Numbered from the stretch's first letter, positions 24,609 to 34,625 are shown. The stretch is DNA of 64,000 nt from an uncultured Acetatifactor sp. (GCA_947586055.1 CANPXL010000011.1:1-64000); one strand, 5' to 3'. Notes: generated from the letters alone by a model not told the origin. A program made the numbers and translations.

Positions 24609-26435
24609 TTATTCCACCGTCACCGACTTGGCAAGGTTTCTCGGCTTATCCACGTCGCACCCTCTCCCCACGGCAATATAATAGGCAAACAGCTGCAGCG
24701 GAACGATGGCAAGGGAATTTGCAAAACAGGGTTCCGTCTCCGGAATATAAATCACATAGTCCGAAGCCTTCTCGATCGCCTTGTTTTCCTCGTTTGTCAC
24801 CGCCATCACAAAAGCGCCGCGGGCCTTCACTTCCACCATGTTGCTGATCGTCTTCTGGAAAAGTTCCGGCTGCGTGGAGATGGCCACCACCAGCGTTCCG
24901 TCTTCGATCAGGGAGATGGTTCCGTGTTTCAGTTCTCCGGCGGCGTAAGCTTCGGAATGAATATAGGAAATCTCCTTCAGCTTCAGCGATCCCTCCAGGG
25001 AAATGGCGTAATCGATGCCTCTCCCGATAAAGAAGATGTCCCTTGCCCCAAGGTAACGGTTTGCAAAATGCTGAATCTTCTCCTTCTGGCCCAGAAGCAG
25101 TTCGATCTGATCCGGAATACACTTCAGATCCGCCAAAAGGCCGGCAAATCTCGCATCGTCCACGGTCCCCCGAACCCTGGCCAGCTTCATGGCGAGAAGA
25201 TACATGGCCGCCAGCTGCGCGCTGTAGGCCTTTGTGGTCGCCACCGCGATCTCAGGGCCCGCCCAGGTGTAAAGGCAGGCGTCCGCCTCTCTGGCGATGG
25301 AACTGCCCACGACATTTACAATGCCGAGCACCTTAAAGCCCCGTTCCCTGGATTCCCGCAAAGCCGCCAGGGTATCCGCCGTCTCGCCGGACTGACTGAT
25401 CACGATCACCATGGCTCCCTCCTCCAGAATGGGATTGCGGTAACGGAACTCGCTGGCCACATCGACCTCCACGGGAATCCTTGCCAGATCTTCCAGCACA
25501 TATTTTCCCGTGACGCCCGCGTGATAGGCGGATCCGCAGGCCACAATATGTATCTTGCGGATCGCCCGAAGTTCTTCGTCCGTCATGTTCAGTTCGTCGA
25601 TCACAATATCGTTGTTCCGGATTCTGGGCGATATGGTGTCCGCAATGGTCTTTGGCTGTTCGTACATCTCCTTGAGCATAAAATGCTCATACCCGGCCTT
25701 CTCCGCCGCATCCGCATCCCAGTCGATCGCCACCGGCTCTTTCTTCAGTTCCTCCTGGTCCACGGAGAAGAAGCGGAGTCCGTCGGGGCGCAGAACCGCG
25801 ATCTCCTGATTGTCCATATAATATACCGTTCTGGTGTATTTCAGTATGGCCGGCACGTCGGACGCGATAAAACATCCGGAGTCGTTCTGTCCCACGATCA
25901 AAGGGCTGTCTTTTCTGGCCGCATAGATTTCATTGGGAAATTCCGCAAACAGAATCCCAAGCGCGTAGGATCCTTCTACCCTGTGAAGCACCTTGGCGAT
26001 GGCTTCCAGCGGGTTCCCTCTGTAATAATAATCCAGAAGATGCGCCAGCACCTCCGTGTCCGTCTCAGACTGAAACTGGCAGCCTTTATCGATCATTTTT
26101 TTTCTCAGCGGAATGTAATTTTCAATAATGCCGTTATGCACGACCGCAATCGTTCCCTTGTTGTTGACGTGCGGATGCGCGTTTGTGTCGCTGGGCGCCC
26201 CGTGAGTCGCCCACCTGGTATGGCCGATGCCGGAACAGCCCGGCATGGTCTGTCCGCCCTTTGTCAGATTTTCCAACACCTTCAGTCTGCCCGCAGCCTT
26301 CCGAGTCTGAATGGCCTTCCCGTCATAAACCGCCATTCCCGCCGAGTCATAACCTCTGTATTCCAGTCTGGACAGACCGTCCAGAATGATGGGCGCCGCC
26401 TGTTCCTTTCCGATATATCCTACAATCCCGCACAT
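24609..26435 (-). CDS. glmS: glutamine-fructose-6-phosphate aminotransferase (isomerising)
   Basis: Makes glucosamine-6-phosphate for peptidoglycan and amino-sugar synthesis. 608 residues, the normal length. It starts MCGIVGYIG with the N-terminal nucleophile Cys2, has the amidotransferase loop EYRGYDSAG and HTRWATHG, then two SIS domains (SQSGETADTLAAL in the first) and ends in KSVTVE, the conserved C-terminus. A GGAGG ribosome site precedes the ATG. Only about 53 bp separate it from the upstream glycosyltransferase, too little for a glmS ribozyme, and none was recognised. It may be read through from the polysaccharide locus. Confidence 0.98.
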   Translation of the reverse strand: MCGIVGYIGKEQAAPIILDGLSRLEYRGYDSAGMAVYDGKAIQTRKAAGRLKVLENLTKGGQTMPGCSGIGHTRWATHGAPSDTNAHPHVNNKGTIAVVHNGIIENYIPLRKKMIDKGCQFQSETDTEVLAHLLDYYYRGNPLEAIAKVLHRVEGSYALGILFAEFPNEIYAARKDSPLIVGQNDSGCFIASDVPAILKYTRTVYYMDNQEIAVLRPDGLRFFSVDQEELKKEPVAIDWDADAAEKAGYEHFMLKEMYEQPKTIADTISPRIRNNDIVIDELNMTDEELRAIRKIHIVACGSAYHAGVTGKYVLEDLARIPVEVDVASEFRYRNPILEEGAMVIVISQSGETADTLAALRESRERGFKVLGIVNVVGSSIAREADACLYTWAGPEIAVATTKAYSAQLAAMYLLAMKLARVRGTVDDARFAGLLADLKCIPDQIELLLGQKEKIQHFANRYLGARDIFFIGRGIDYAISLEGSLKLKEISYIHSEAYAAGELKHGTISLIEDGTLVVAISTQPELFQKTISNMVEVKARGAFVMAVTNEENKAIEKASDYVIYIPETEPCFANSLAIVPLQLFAYYIAVGRGCDVDKPRNLAKSVTVE

Positions 26436-26488
26436 AAGTTCCTCCGTTTCTTCTCATCGGGAGACGTCTCTCCCATCAGCAGTTCTCC

Positions 26489-27412
26489 CTATCCCCAGTA
26501 TGCCCTGTTTCCGGTGAGCGCCAGAATCATGTTCCGGGGCAGCTTTCTGTAGTGTTTCCCCAGAAAATAGCCGACATACTTACATCCGCATTGTATCACA
26601 AACCCTGGGAATCTGTACAGACGATGTTTTTTCTTCAGGTCCTTCCACGTCTCTTTCACCAGCTTTCTGCCCTCGGACTCGGAGCTTACGCCGCCGAACA
26701 CCTCCGGATGGTCGGCCTGAGACACCCCCAGATCAAAATTTCTTCTCAGCTGCTGCAGGTTTGTGTAATTATGAGAATGTATCACCGCGGCCTGCGCCTG
26801 ATAGGCAATGCCGTACCCGGCCTTCACTGCTCCGGCCGCGTAAATCATGTCTTCATTAAATATGGTATGTCGGATGAATCCGCCTAATTCATCATAGATA
26901 TCCCGCCGGTACGCCGCGCAGACGTTGGAGCAGAAATAGGTCCGGATCCCCAGAGTATCCAGATCCGCTTTTGTTTTGACACGGGAGGCTTGGGGATAAT
27001 TGAACCTTCTCGTTATGCGCTCCAGTTCGCCGGACTTTTCCGAGGGAAGCTGTCTCGCATAAGCAACCGCCACGCCTTCGGAAAGCCCCCGAACCAGATT
27101 TTCCGTCAGATACCTGTCCACAGGCATGGCGTCCTGGGTCATGGTGATAAACACCTCGGCATCCGAATGTTGTACTCCGGCGTGTCTTGTGCCGCCGTGG
27201 TCAAACTGGCTTTGGGAGAGATGAAATACCTGCACGCGGGGATGTTCTCTCTGAAACGTCGTCTCGTCCGGGACCAGCCGCGCGAAATATTTTTTCTCCG
27301 TATTCATCAGTATGATCTTTCGCACCGCCGCCGTCTGGTCTTCCAGTTTTTCCAAAAGAGTGAACAACTCCGGCCCCGGCTTGTACACAGGGATAATGAC
27401 ATCTATCTTCAC
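26489..27412 (-). CDS. GT2 glycosyltransferase (rhamnosyltransferase-like)
   Basis: 307 residues with a GT-A fold: nucleotide-binding start VDVIIPVYKPG-like (here IDVIIPVYKPG), a MTQDAMP motif in place of the metal-binding Asp-x-Asp, and a catalytic-base region around IFNEDMIYAAG. FDHGGTRHAG is a stretch typical of RfbF-like rhamnosyltransferases. A short C-terminal hydrophobic/basic tail (GFVIQCGCKYVGYF) suggests membrane association. The start is GTG with an AGGA ribosome site. Acceptor unknown; rfbA/B/C in this locus fits a dTDP-rhamnose donor. Confidence 0.85.
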   Translation of the reverse strand: MKIDVIIPVYKPGPELFTLLEKLEDQTAAVRKIILMNTEKKYFARLVPDETTFQREHPRVQVFHLSQSQFDHGGTRHAGVQHSDAEVFITMTQDAMPVDRYLTENLVRGLSEGVAVAYARQLPSEKSGELERITRRFNYPQASRVKTKADLDTLGIRTYFCSNVCAAYRRDIYDELGGFIRHTIFNEDMIYAAGAVKAGYGIAYQAQAAVIHSHNYTNLQQLRRNFDLGVSQADHPEVFGGVSSESEGRKLVKETWKDLKKKHRLYRFPGFVIQCGCKYVGYFLGKHYRKLPRNMILALTGNRAYWG

Positions 27413-27450
27413 GTTTCTTCATCCTGTCGCCGGCCGCTCCGCAAAAATCT

Positions 27451-27480
27451 GAAAAGAGGGGACTGTGAAAGTTCCCCTCC
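27451..27480 (-). terminator. terminator after the LCP-family gene
   Basis: Minus strand: GAGGGGAACT pairs with AGTCCCCTC around a short loop, then TTTTC and a further T5 run. It lies 36 bp past the stop of the LCP gene and would end the transcript that starts upstream at the priming transferase. Confidence 0.7.
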
Positions 27481-27515
27481 TTTCCGCTCCCGGCATTTCC
27501 CTTCTTGTTTTATGG

Positions 27516-29036
27516 TCAATTGCCGCGGTATTTTGAGACGTCCGACCTGATTTTCTTTGCAATCTCGCTGACAATGTCGCTTGCTTCATAGTTTTCGTCC
27601 CCGAACAGGAAACCATGCAGCCAGGAAACGCTTGAGGACAGATCCAGCGGAATCTGGCAGGAGCCGTTCGCACCCATGCTCACATTTTCCTGCATATCCA
27701 TCTCGGGGAATCCGCTTTCGTCCACGATCCTGTAATTCGCGATATTGGGAAGCAGTTCCGTGAGGATGGTCGCCGTATCAAGGTTCGTGTAAATATCGTC
27801 CACCGCGCTTTCAAATACCTTTGTCAGCGTTGACAGGCTCGCCTGCTTCGCCTGAGATTCGATCGCCTTGATGACTTCACGCTGGCGGGCGGTGCGCTGG
27901 AAGTCGTTGCCCACATAACGGATACGGCAGTAAGCCGCCGCCTGAAGACCGTTCAGAAGCTGCATGCCCGGCTGTTTTACTACCGTCACCGTATAGTCTT
28001 TAAAGTAATCATCCGGAGTAAAGTTCAGCTCCGACGGAATGTCTCCAAGGTACTTTTTGGCGTATTTTCCGATAATGCTGTACTGATAGTTGTTGATATG
28101 TTTCATCTCGTCCTCGTCCACATCAATCCAGACGCCGCCGAGGCCGTCGATCACTTCCGCCAGGCCCGCGTATCCCACGGTGACAAACTGAGTGATATCC
28201 ATGTCGAGATTCATGTTCAGCATTCCCACCGCCTGTTTTGCGCCTCCCTTGGCATAGGCGGCGTTGCATTTTTTATAGGAATCATTGCCAAGATTCAAAT
28301 AAGTATCCCTGTATACGCTGACCAGCTTAATGTCCCCGGTTTTCTGGTTGATGCTGGCAATCATGATCGTATCGCTTCGGCTGCTCTTATACAGCTCGTT
28401 CTCATTTCTTGCATCCACGCCAAAGAGCGCGATATTGATATAATCGTTGTTGGTATAGCCAAGTCTGGGCCCTTCGTCCGCTTCGGCGGCCTTTACCGCC
28501 TCCTCTCTGACCACACCGTAATTTTCGTAGATATCGCTTTCCCCCCGTTCGTCAAAATAGTCCAGAAGGGCTACGATTTCCCTCGCATTGTATGTGTCCG
28601 GATCAAACGTGTTCGCCATCAGCCATTCCATGAAATTTTCCGGAAGGGAGTCGTCCTCCCTGGATACACCGTAAACCGTATAATCCACCTGAAGCTTGTC
28701 AAGATAGTCCAGAAGATCGGATATATTCTCCTGATTCGTGTAAACGGCCGGATTCAGCGTATTCTCCTTCAGCCACGTCTTAAACGCATCCGGAAGGGAA
28801 TAACTCCCACTGCTCTGGGCAACGTTCGGATTGTCCTTGGAAACCCCGTTGACGTCCTCCCCCGCAAATTCCTCGGTCACATGCGGCTGTTCCTCCGTAA
28901 AGTCCATGACCCATATCAGAACGCCGACCATGATCACGATAATGGCCAGCTCCACGCCGAAAATGATCATTTTTCTTCTGTTCTTCGCCTGTTGCCGGGC
29001 ATTTGTTTTTTTCCTGTTTCCTGCATTCGCTGTCAT
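27516..29036 (-). CDS. LytR-CpsA-Psr (LCP) family glycopolymer ligase with internal repeats
   Basis: 506 residues: cytoplasmic basic tail, one membrane helix (about 24-46), an unusual ~130-residue spacer, then the LCP domain (about 195-420) with DARNENELYKSSRSDTIM, SVYRDTYL, the FxxVGYxG-like stretch, and YCRIRYVGNDFQRTARQRE, whose Arg residues bind the polyprenyl-pyrophosphate. It attaches polysaccharide or teichoic acid to peptidoglycan. The spacer holds two copies of a ~45-residue unit (LPDAFKTWLKENTLNP and LPENFMEWLMANTFDP). The AAGGAG ribosome site is good. It follows the priming transferase by 17 bp, consistent with building and then attaching one polymer. Confidence 0.92.
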   Translation of the reverse strand: MTANAGNRKKTNARQQAKNRRKMIIFGVELAIIVIMVGVLIWVMDFTEEQPHVTEEFAGEDVNGVSKDNPNVAQSSGSYSLPDAFKTWLKENTLNPAVYTNQENISDLLDYLDKLQVDYTVYGVSREDDSLPENFMEWLMANTFDPDTYNAREIVALLDYFDERGESDIYENYGVVREEAVKAAEADEGPRLGYTNNDYINIALFGVDARNENELYKSSRSDTIMIASINQKTGDIKLVSVYRDTYLNLGNDSYKKCNAAYAKGGAKQAVGMLNMNLDMDITQFVTVGYAGLAEVIDGLGGVWIDVDEDEMKHINNYQYSIIGKYAKKYLGDIPSELNFTPDDYFKDYTVTVVKQPGMQLLNGLQAAAYCRIRYVGNDFQRTARQREVIKAIESQAKQASLSTLTKVFESAVDDIYTNLDTATILTELLPNIANYRIVDESGFPEMDMQENVSMGANGSCQIPLDLSSSVSWLHGFLFGDENYEASDIVSEIAKKIRSDVSKYRGN

Positions 29037-29053
29037 TGTACCTTCTCCTTGTA

Positions 29054-30460
29054 TCAGTATGCATTTTTATTGACAAAACCGGTAAAAAATGTCATCAGAA
29101 CAATCTTAATGTCAAATCCCGGCGTCCAGTTCTCGATGTAATAGAGATCGTATTCGATCCGTTTCCGTATGGAGGTGTCCCCTCTCAGACCGTTCACCTG
29201 CGCCCATCCGGTCAGCCCCGGCCGCACCTGGTGGCGCACCATATAGCGCGGGATCTCTTCCCGGAATTTTTCTACCCAGCCGGGTCTTTCCGGCCTCGGT
29301 CCCACCAGGCTCATATCGCCCTTTAAAATATTGAAAAGCTGCGGGAGCTCATCCAGACTTGTCCTGCGCAGGAACCTTCCCACCTTTGTGACCCTGGGAT
29401 CATCCTTCACGGTCCAGGCCTTCTTTTCCTCGCCGGGCGGCTGCATTGTCATGCTCCGGAACTTATACATGGAAAACGGTCTGTTATGCAGTCCCACCCG
29501 CTCCTGCTTAAAGATCACGGGGCCGGGGCCGGACGCCTTTACCAAAACCGCCGCCGCCAGCATAATAGGGGATGTGACAATGATTCCCACGATGGAGCCT
29601 GCAATGTCCGCGATCCTCTTTATCAGGATATTTCCCGTGTTTGTCAGGGGAACATACCGGATATTGACCACCGGCAGTCCCAGCAGATCCTCCGTATAAG
29701 GCCTGCCGGGAATCAGGCCGTTGTAATCCGGAATAAATTTCGTATGCACGCCTGATTTCTCGCAGATCCCCACGATACTCTGCAGATTATCGTAATCTTT
29801 CAACGGCAGAGTGATGGCAACCTCGTCCAGCTTATTCTCCGGCAGAATGATCTCGAGATTGCCCAGTCTTCCCAAAACCTTGACCCCTTTGTAAAGCGTC
29901 CCTGCAGGAATATGGTCATCCAGAATGCCGCAGGCAACATACCCCCACTGAGGGTTATCCGCCAGACGGTCGATATACTGCTCCGCCGCTCTGGAATATC
30001 CTACCAGCAGAATATGCTTCAGATTGTATCCCTGCCTGCGGATCGTTCTCAGGCCCTTTCTCAGAAAGATCCGGAAGGCCGCGGTAAAACCCACGTTGAA
30101 GATATAAAAAAATCCGATCACGGAGCGGGAATAATTCAGTTCCCGTACAACAAGAAACAAAAGAATAATCAGGGCGATCACGCCGATAAAATTTGCCTTT
30201 ATGATGCCGAATATCTCAAACCGGCGCCGCACCGTCCGCTTCGGCGCATAAATACTGCAGAAGTAATACAGCAGCATATACATCGGCACAATAAACAGAA
30301 GCAGTTTAAAATACTCTGTGGCGGGAAGCACGCCCACGCCGGGCCCGTCGTTGAGAATGTAAAACTTGAAGTAATATGCCAGCATGAAAGACGCCGCCGT
30401 TATGGCAGCATCAATCAGTACCATCAATCGGTTAAAAATTTTCTGATTGTCCTTGATCAT
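29054..30460 (-). CDS. undecaprenyl-phosphate sugar phosphotransferase (priming transferase)
   Basis: About 468 residues. Four N-terminal helices, a CoA-binding/Rossmann-like middle (KHILLVGYSRAAEQY), and the C-terminal bacterial sugar transferase domain with KRIADIAGS, YKFRSM, SLDELPQLFNILKGDMSLVGPRPE and PGLTGWAQVNG, the catalytic Asp-Glu region and PRP motif of the WbaP/CpsE family. It transfers hexose-1-phosphate to undecaprenyl phosphate, the first step of polymer assembly. The ATG at 30460 begins the first membrane helix region; a TTG extension to 30511 is unlikely. Sugar specificity (Glc or Gal) cannot be read. Confidence 0.93.
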   Translation of the reverse strand: MIKDNQKIFNRLMVLIDAAITAASFMLAYYFKFYILNDGPGVGVLPATEYFKLLLFIVPMYMLLYYFCSIYAPKRTVRRRFEIFGIIKANFIGVIALIILLFLVVRELNYSRSVIGFFYIFNVGFTAAFRIFLRKGLRTIRRQGYNLKHILLVGYSRAAEQYIDRLADNPQWGYVACGILDDHIPAGTLYKGVKVLGRLGNLEIILPENKLDEVAITLPLKDYDNLQSIVGICEKSGVHTKFIPDYNGLIPGRPYTEDLLGLPVVNIRYVPLTNTGNILIKRIADIAGSIVGIIVTSPIMLAAAVLVKASGPGPVIFKQERVGLHNRPFSMYKFRSMTMQPPGEEKKAWTVKDDPRVTKVGRFLRRTSLDELPQLFNILKGDMSLVGPRPERPGWVEKFREEIPRYMVRHQVRPGLTGWAQVNGLRGDTSIRKRIEYDLYYIENWTPGFDIKIVLMTFFTGFVNKNAY

Positions 30461-30567
30461 GCGTATCACCCGCAAGCGCCGGCCGCCGGCGTCCTGTTTC
30501 CGCCGGCTCAAAATATTTTACAGTATCATTATAAAATCAACAATTTAGGATTTTATGAAGGTATTTC

Positions 30568-31545
30568 TTAATATTTCTTAAGAAATCGCAGGATATTCAG
30601 ATACAGCTGCCCCTGAATGGCCAGATAATTTCCCAGATTTTCAAAACGAAACGGCACCTTGGCGCGGCGTCCTTCCTCAGACAGCAGCTTCTTAAAGCCG
30701 GCGGCCAGTCCCTTCAGATACAGTTTTCCCATCCCCCTGCATGTAAAAAAGACAGATTTTACCAGAAATCCCGGCACCAGAAACGGCAGATTCAAAAGCC
30801 ACTGAAGAAAAGGCATGTTTTTTCCCGCCACATACACGTTATTGGCGGCGGCCAGCGCCGTTTTTTTTCTGTTGTAGCGGGAGCCCGTGGAAGCGCTGCC
30901 GTAATGAAGCACCTCCGCCGAGGGTTCATAATAATTCCGATAGCCGTAAATCCGGGCGCGCCAGCCGATATCAAGATCCTCCAGATAGGCAAAATGCGCT
31001 TCGTCGAACAGACCGATCCGCATCAGGATCTCCCGGCGGTAGATGGCGGCTCCGCCGCAGGCCGAAAAAACCTCGCAGGCGTTCCCGTACTGTGAGGCCG
31101 GCTTTCCCTTTCCCCTGGCATACGCCCACCCAAGCGCGCAGTACCGGTCTCCCGCGTCGTCCATCCGCTCGGGCCTGTCCCACATACGCATGCCGGCGCT
31201 GACGGAAAAAATCCCCGGATCCCTTTCGATCGCGCGATACAATCCCAGGACAAAACCCGGGCCCGCTTTCGTGTCGTTGTTGAGCAGAATCACATAAGGG
31301 GACGCGGACCGGCGGATGCCTGTGTTTACGGCATGACAAAAGCCCGTGTTTTCAGAAAGAGTCTCAACCTGAACCCAGGGAAATCCTTCCGCAATCAGTT
31401 TAAGGCTTTCATCCTGAGAACCGTTGTCAACCACCAGCACATCAAACGCAGGCGTGCCCGGTTCCTGTTGTTCCAGCGCCTGCAGGCAATCCTGCAAAAA
31501 CCGGGCTCCGTTATAGTTTGGAATCACGACCGTTATTTTTTTCAT
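30568..31545 (-). CDS. GT2 glycosyltransferase
   Basis: 325 residues, GT-A fold: start KKITVVIPNYNGARFL, NNDTKAGPGF (metal-binding region), and the acceptor region FAYLEDLDIGWRARIYGY with catalytic-base Glu-Asp. This is the WcaA/RfbN-like group often transferring rhamnose. A C-terminal amphipathic segment suggests membrane association. The ATG at 31545 (AAAGGAGAG ribosome site) overlaps the end of the next GT2 by 35 bases, showing coupling. Acceptor unknown. Confidence 0.88.
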   Translation of the reverse strand: MKKITVVIPNYNGARFLQDCLQALEQQEPGTPAFDVLVVDNGSQDESLKLIAEGFPWVQVETLSENTGFCHAVNTGIRRSASPYVILLNNDTKAGPGFVLGLYRAIERDPGIFSVSAGMRMWDRPERMDDAGDRYCALGWAYARGKGKPASQYGNACEVFSACGGAAIYRREILMRIGLFDEAHFAYLEDLDIGWRARIYGYRNYYEPSAEVLHYGSASTGSRYNRKKTALAAANNVYVAGKNMPFLQWLLNLPFLVPGFLVKSVFFTCRGMGKLYLKGLAAGFKKLLSEEGRRAKVPFRFENLGNYLAIQGQLYLNILRFLKKY

Positions 31546-32902
31546 GCCGCAGAATTCTCTCCTTTTCCGGCAGGTACAAAAGCCGGTATCCCTTTTCCCG
31601 CAAAGCCCGGCCCAGCGCAAGGCTCACCGCCCGGCAGTCCGTTCCGTCCGGGAGCGCGGAAACGTCAAAAATATCCCGTCCCGGCGCCGTCTTCCACGGG
31701 ACGCCTGTAACTTCCTGAAACAGCTCCCACGCCTCCTGTCTGACCCGGATGTTCCGGATATCCAGCGCCTCCGCATCCTGACCGAGCGAAGCCCGATTCA
31801 GATATCCGGCAAAATGCCGGCGCAGCCCCCGATAAAAGACGGTTCTGTCCTCCGACATCCTTCCGCCGCAGATCCTGTTCTTCCAGATCAGCGGACCGCC
31901 CACCGCTCCCACATCCGGCCGGGCCGCAAACAGATCCCCTTCGTAATTCAGCCGGTAAAAGCCCAGATGGACCGTATCCTCCGCCCTGGCCCGCCATCCG
32001 CTTCCGTCCGCGTAATCCTGCAGAGCCCGTCTGCCCGCTTCATAAGCGTACTGTTTGCTTTTCGGATTCGCCGCCGTGGACGCTTCATGACATCTCCAGT
32101 GGTATAGAACCCGGGGAATATGCACGATGGCGTCCTCCCGGCCCGCCAGCTCCCGGGCCGCCCTCAGCACAAGATCATAGTCCTGCGCCCCGTCGTATTC
32201 TCCGCGCAGCAAAAGTTTTCGCATCAAATTTCCTTCTATCACCAGAAAGTGGCAGATGTAATTGTTGCTCAAAAGCAGATCCAGATTAAAGTCCTCCTTG
32301 CGGTTCGGCTCATAAAATACGTTTCCGTCCCCGTCGCACTTGTCCTCATCCGAATAGAGCAGCATTGTGGCCTTTCCGTCCTTTTTTCGTCGGGACAGCA
32401 CGGAAGATATCCAAAACAGCGCGTCCGGCGTCAGCAGATCATCATGATCCAGAAGGCCGATATAGTCCCCCGACGCCTTCAGGATTCCGCAATTGGTGTT
32501 TTGGGCGATCCCTTCGTTTGCGGGAAGGCGAAAATACCGGATCCCGGGATCGTCCAAAGCGCCGACCGTCCGCTCCACACTGTCGTCCTCTGTGGCGTCC
32601 GCAAGAATCAGCTCCCAGCCGCCGTATGTCTGGCACCGCACGGAGTTTATCATATCCAGCAGATGCGCTGGAGACGTGCGGTAACAGGGAACTACAATGC
32701 TGATCTTATACTCCGGTTCCGCCGTCCGGCACGCCGCTCGCTGCTCCTTCAGTTCCGCGTCCGTCGGCGGAATATAACGATAGAGAGACTGCCTGCGTGC
32801 AGTCAGTCTCTCCCAGATAGCATAACAAGTGTTTTTTATACCGTTCCGCTTCAAAAAATATATGGTTTTTCTGAAATTATCACCGCTTATTTTTCCGGCC
32901 AC
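31511..32902 (-). CDS. GT2 glycosyltransferase (O-antigen/rhamnan type)
   Basis: 463 residues. After a ~65-residue helical lead, the GT2 domain begins ISIVVPCYRTSPAHLL, with DHDDLLTPDA as the Asp-x-Asp site and a YSDEDKCDGDG stretch; the C-terminal half (from about residue 320, GAVGGPLIWKNRICGG) resembles a second, degenerate GT2 lobe. The same layout is shared by the two larger GT2 proteins of this cluster (34788-38954). GTG start one base after the phosphoglucomutase stop. Confidence 0.85.
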   Translation of the reverse strand: MAGKISGDNFRKTIYFLKRNGIKNTCYAIWERLTARRQSLYRYIPPTDAELKEQRAACRTAEPEYKISIVVPCYRTSPAHLLDMINSVRCQTYGGWELILADATEDDSVERTVGALDDPGIRYFRLPANEGIAQNTNCGILKASGDYIGLLDHDDLLTPDALFWISSVLSRRKKDGKATMLLYSDEDKCDGDGNVFYEPNRKEDFNLDLLLSNNYICHFLVIEGNLMRKLLLRGEYDGAQDYDLVLRAARELAGREDAIVHIPRVLYHWRCHEASTAANPKSKQYAYEAGRRALQDYADGSGWRARAEDTVHLGFYRLNYEGDLFAARPDVGAVGGPLIWKNRICGGRMSEDRTVFYRGLRRHFAGYLNRASLGQDAEALDIRNIRVRQEAWELFQEVTGVPWKTAPGRDIFDVSALPDGTDCRAVSLALGRALREKGYRLLYLPEKERILRHEKNNGRDSKL

Positions 32903-32903
32903 G

Positions 32904-34625
32904 TCACAGTACCGCCTTCAGATCCTCTGTCAGTTTCTCCAGCCTTGCCTTTGCATCGTCCATGCCGGTTCCCTTTACGCCCATGTAAAACTTGATCTTG
33001 GGCTCCGTTCCCGAAGGCCGTGCACAGCACCATGCATCGTCAGGCAGTTCAAAATAGAGCACATTTGATTTCGGCAGGCCGGTAGTTCCCTCCGCGCCGG
33101 TAACCATATCCAGCGTCCTGTCGGTCAGATAATCCCGGAACTTTAAAACCTTCAGGCTGCCGAACGCCCTGGGGGGATTGCTGCGGAGTTTATCCATGAT
33201 TTCGGCGATCTGTCTGGAGCCGTCGATCCCCTTCAACGTGATGGTATACTGACTCTCTTTGTAATATCCGTATTTCTCATAGGTCTCCAGCATCATATCC
33301 CACAGCGTCATACCGTGCTTTTTGCAGTACGCGGCCACTTCGCACAGACACATCACCGCCACAACGGCGTCCTTGTCCCTGGCGTGGGTGCCCGCCAGAC
33401 AGCCGTAGCTTTCCTCCAGACCGAACACATAATGATTGCTGCCGGTCTGCTCAAACAGCTTGATCTGCTCGCCGATATATTTAAAGCCCGTGAGCACCTC
33501 TATTTTCTTTACATTGTATGCCTGTGTGATCGCTCCCGCCATGTTGGTGGTCACGATAGTGGTCACCAGCGCGGGATTTTCCGGCATCGTTCCCATCGCC
33601 GTCCTTTCGCGCAGAATATATTCTGCGATCAGCATACCGGACATGTTGCCCGTAAAGGCGACATATTCTCCTGTCTTTGCGTCCTTGGCGTACACGCCGA
33701 GACGGTCCGCATCGGGGTCGGTAGCCAGCACAATGTCCGCGTCCTTTTCTTTCGCAAGGCGAAGCGCATAAGTAAACGCCTTGGGATCCTCTGGATTCGG
33801 ATATTCCAGCGTTGTGAATTTCGGATCGGGATTCTCCTGCTCCGGAACCACATAAACATGCTGGAAGCCAAGCTCGGACAGGATCCTTCTCACGGGAAGG
33901 TTGCCCGTTCCACAAAGAGGGGTGTATACGATTCGGATCTGATCCGCCATCTCGGCAATCACGTCCGGATGAATGATCTGCTTTTTCAGTTCCGCCATGT
34001 ATTTGTCGTCGATCTCTTTGCCGATGACCTGATACAGGCCCCTGGACTGCGCATCGGCCTTGGACATGGTCTTTACGGTATGGTAGTCCTTGATGCTCTG
34101 CACTTCCTCGATGATCTGCCTGTCCTTTGGAGCGGTGACCTGCGCGCCGTCCTCCCAGTATACCTTGTAACCGTTATACTCCGGAGGATTATGGCTGGCC
34201 GTCACCACAATGCCCGCGGTACAGCCCAGCGTGCGCAGCGCAAAGGAAAGTTCCGGGGTAGGCCTGAGAGAGTCAAACACATAGGCTTTGATTCCGTTGG
34301 CCGCCAGACACAGCGCCGCCTCGTCGGCGAACTCGGGAGACATGTTTCTGGAATCGTACGCGATGGCCACGCCCCTGGACTGTGTCCCCTGCTTTAAAAT
34401 AAAATTTGCCAGTCCCTGTGTCGCCTTGCGGACCGTATAGATATTCATGCGGTTGGTTCCGGCTCCGATAACGCCCCTCAGTCCGCCGGTTCCGAATTCC
34501 AGTTCCCTGTAGAAACGATCCTCGATCTCCGCTTTGTTGTCACGGATCGCCAGCAGTTCCTCCTTGGTTCCCTGATCAAAATAGTCGTCTTTCAGCCAGA
34601 AATCATACTCTTCCATAAAACTCAT
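32904..34625 (-). CDS. phosphoglucomutase/phosphomannomutase
   Basis: 573-residue alpha-D-phosphohexomutase. Motifs: active-site phosphoserine loop TASHNPPEYNGYK, metal loop ATDPDADRLG, sugar loop GLEESYG and phosphate-binding RPSGTEPKIKFY. Length and motifs match the PgcA/ManB-long group that interconverts glucose-6-P and glucose-1-P. Glucose-1-P is the substrate of RfbA encoded in the same locus. AGAGGT ribosome site; an extended -10 promoter lies about 95 bp upstream, so this gene starts a sub-operon with the GT2 genes that follow. Confidence 0.95.
   Translation of the reverse strand: MSFMEEYDFWLKDDYFDQGTKEELLAIRDNKAEIEDRFYRELEFGTGGLRGVIGAGTNRMNIYTVRKATQGLANFILKQGTQSRGVAIAYDSRNMSPEFADEAALCLAANGIKAYVFDSLRPTPELSFALRTLGCTAGIVVTASHNPPEYNGYKVYWEDGAQVTAPKDRQIIEEVQSIKDYHTVKTMSKADAQSRGLYQVIGKEIDDKYMAELKKQIIHPDVIAEMADQIRIVYTPLCGTGNLPVRRILSELGFQHVYVVPEQENPDPKFTTLEYPNPEDPKAFTYALRLAKEKDADIVLATDPDADRLGVYAKDAKTGEYVAFTGNMSGMLIAEYILRERTAMGTMPENPALVTTIVTTNMAGAITQAYNVKKIEVLTGFKYIGEQIKLFEQTGSNHYVFGLEESYGCLAGTHARDKDAVVAVMCLCEVAAYCKKHGMTLWDMMLETYEKYGYYKESQYTITLKGIDGSRQIAEIMDKLRSNPPRAFGSLKVLKFRDYLTDRTLDMVTGAEGTTGLPKSNVLYFELPDDAWCCARPSGTEPKIKFYMGVKGTGMDDAKARLEKLTEDLKAVL

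Noticed and set aside
26436..26488. glmS ribozyme upstream of glmS
   Set aside because: Only 53 bp lie between glmS and the previous stop, and no core ribozyme sequence was recognised.
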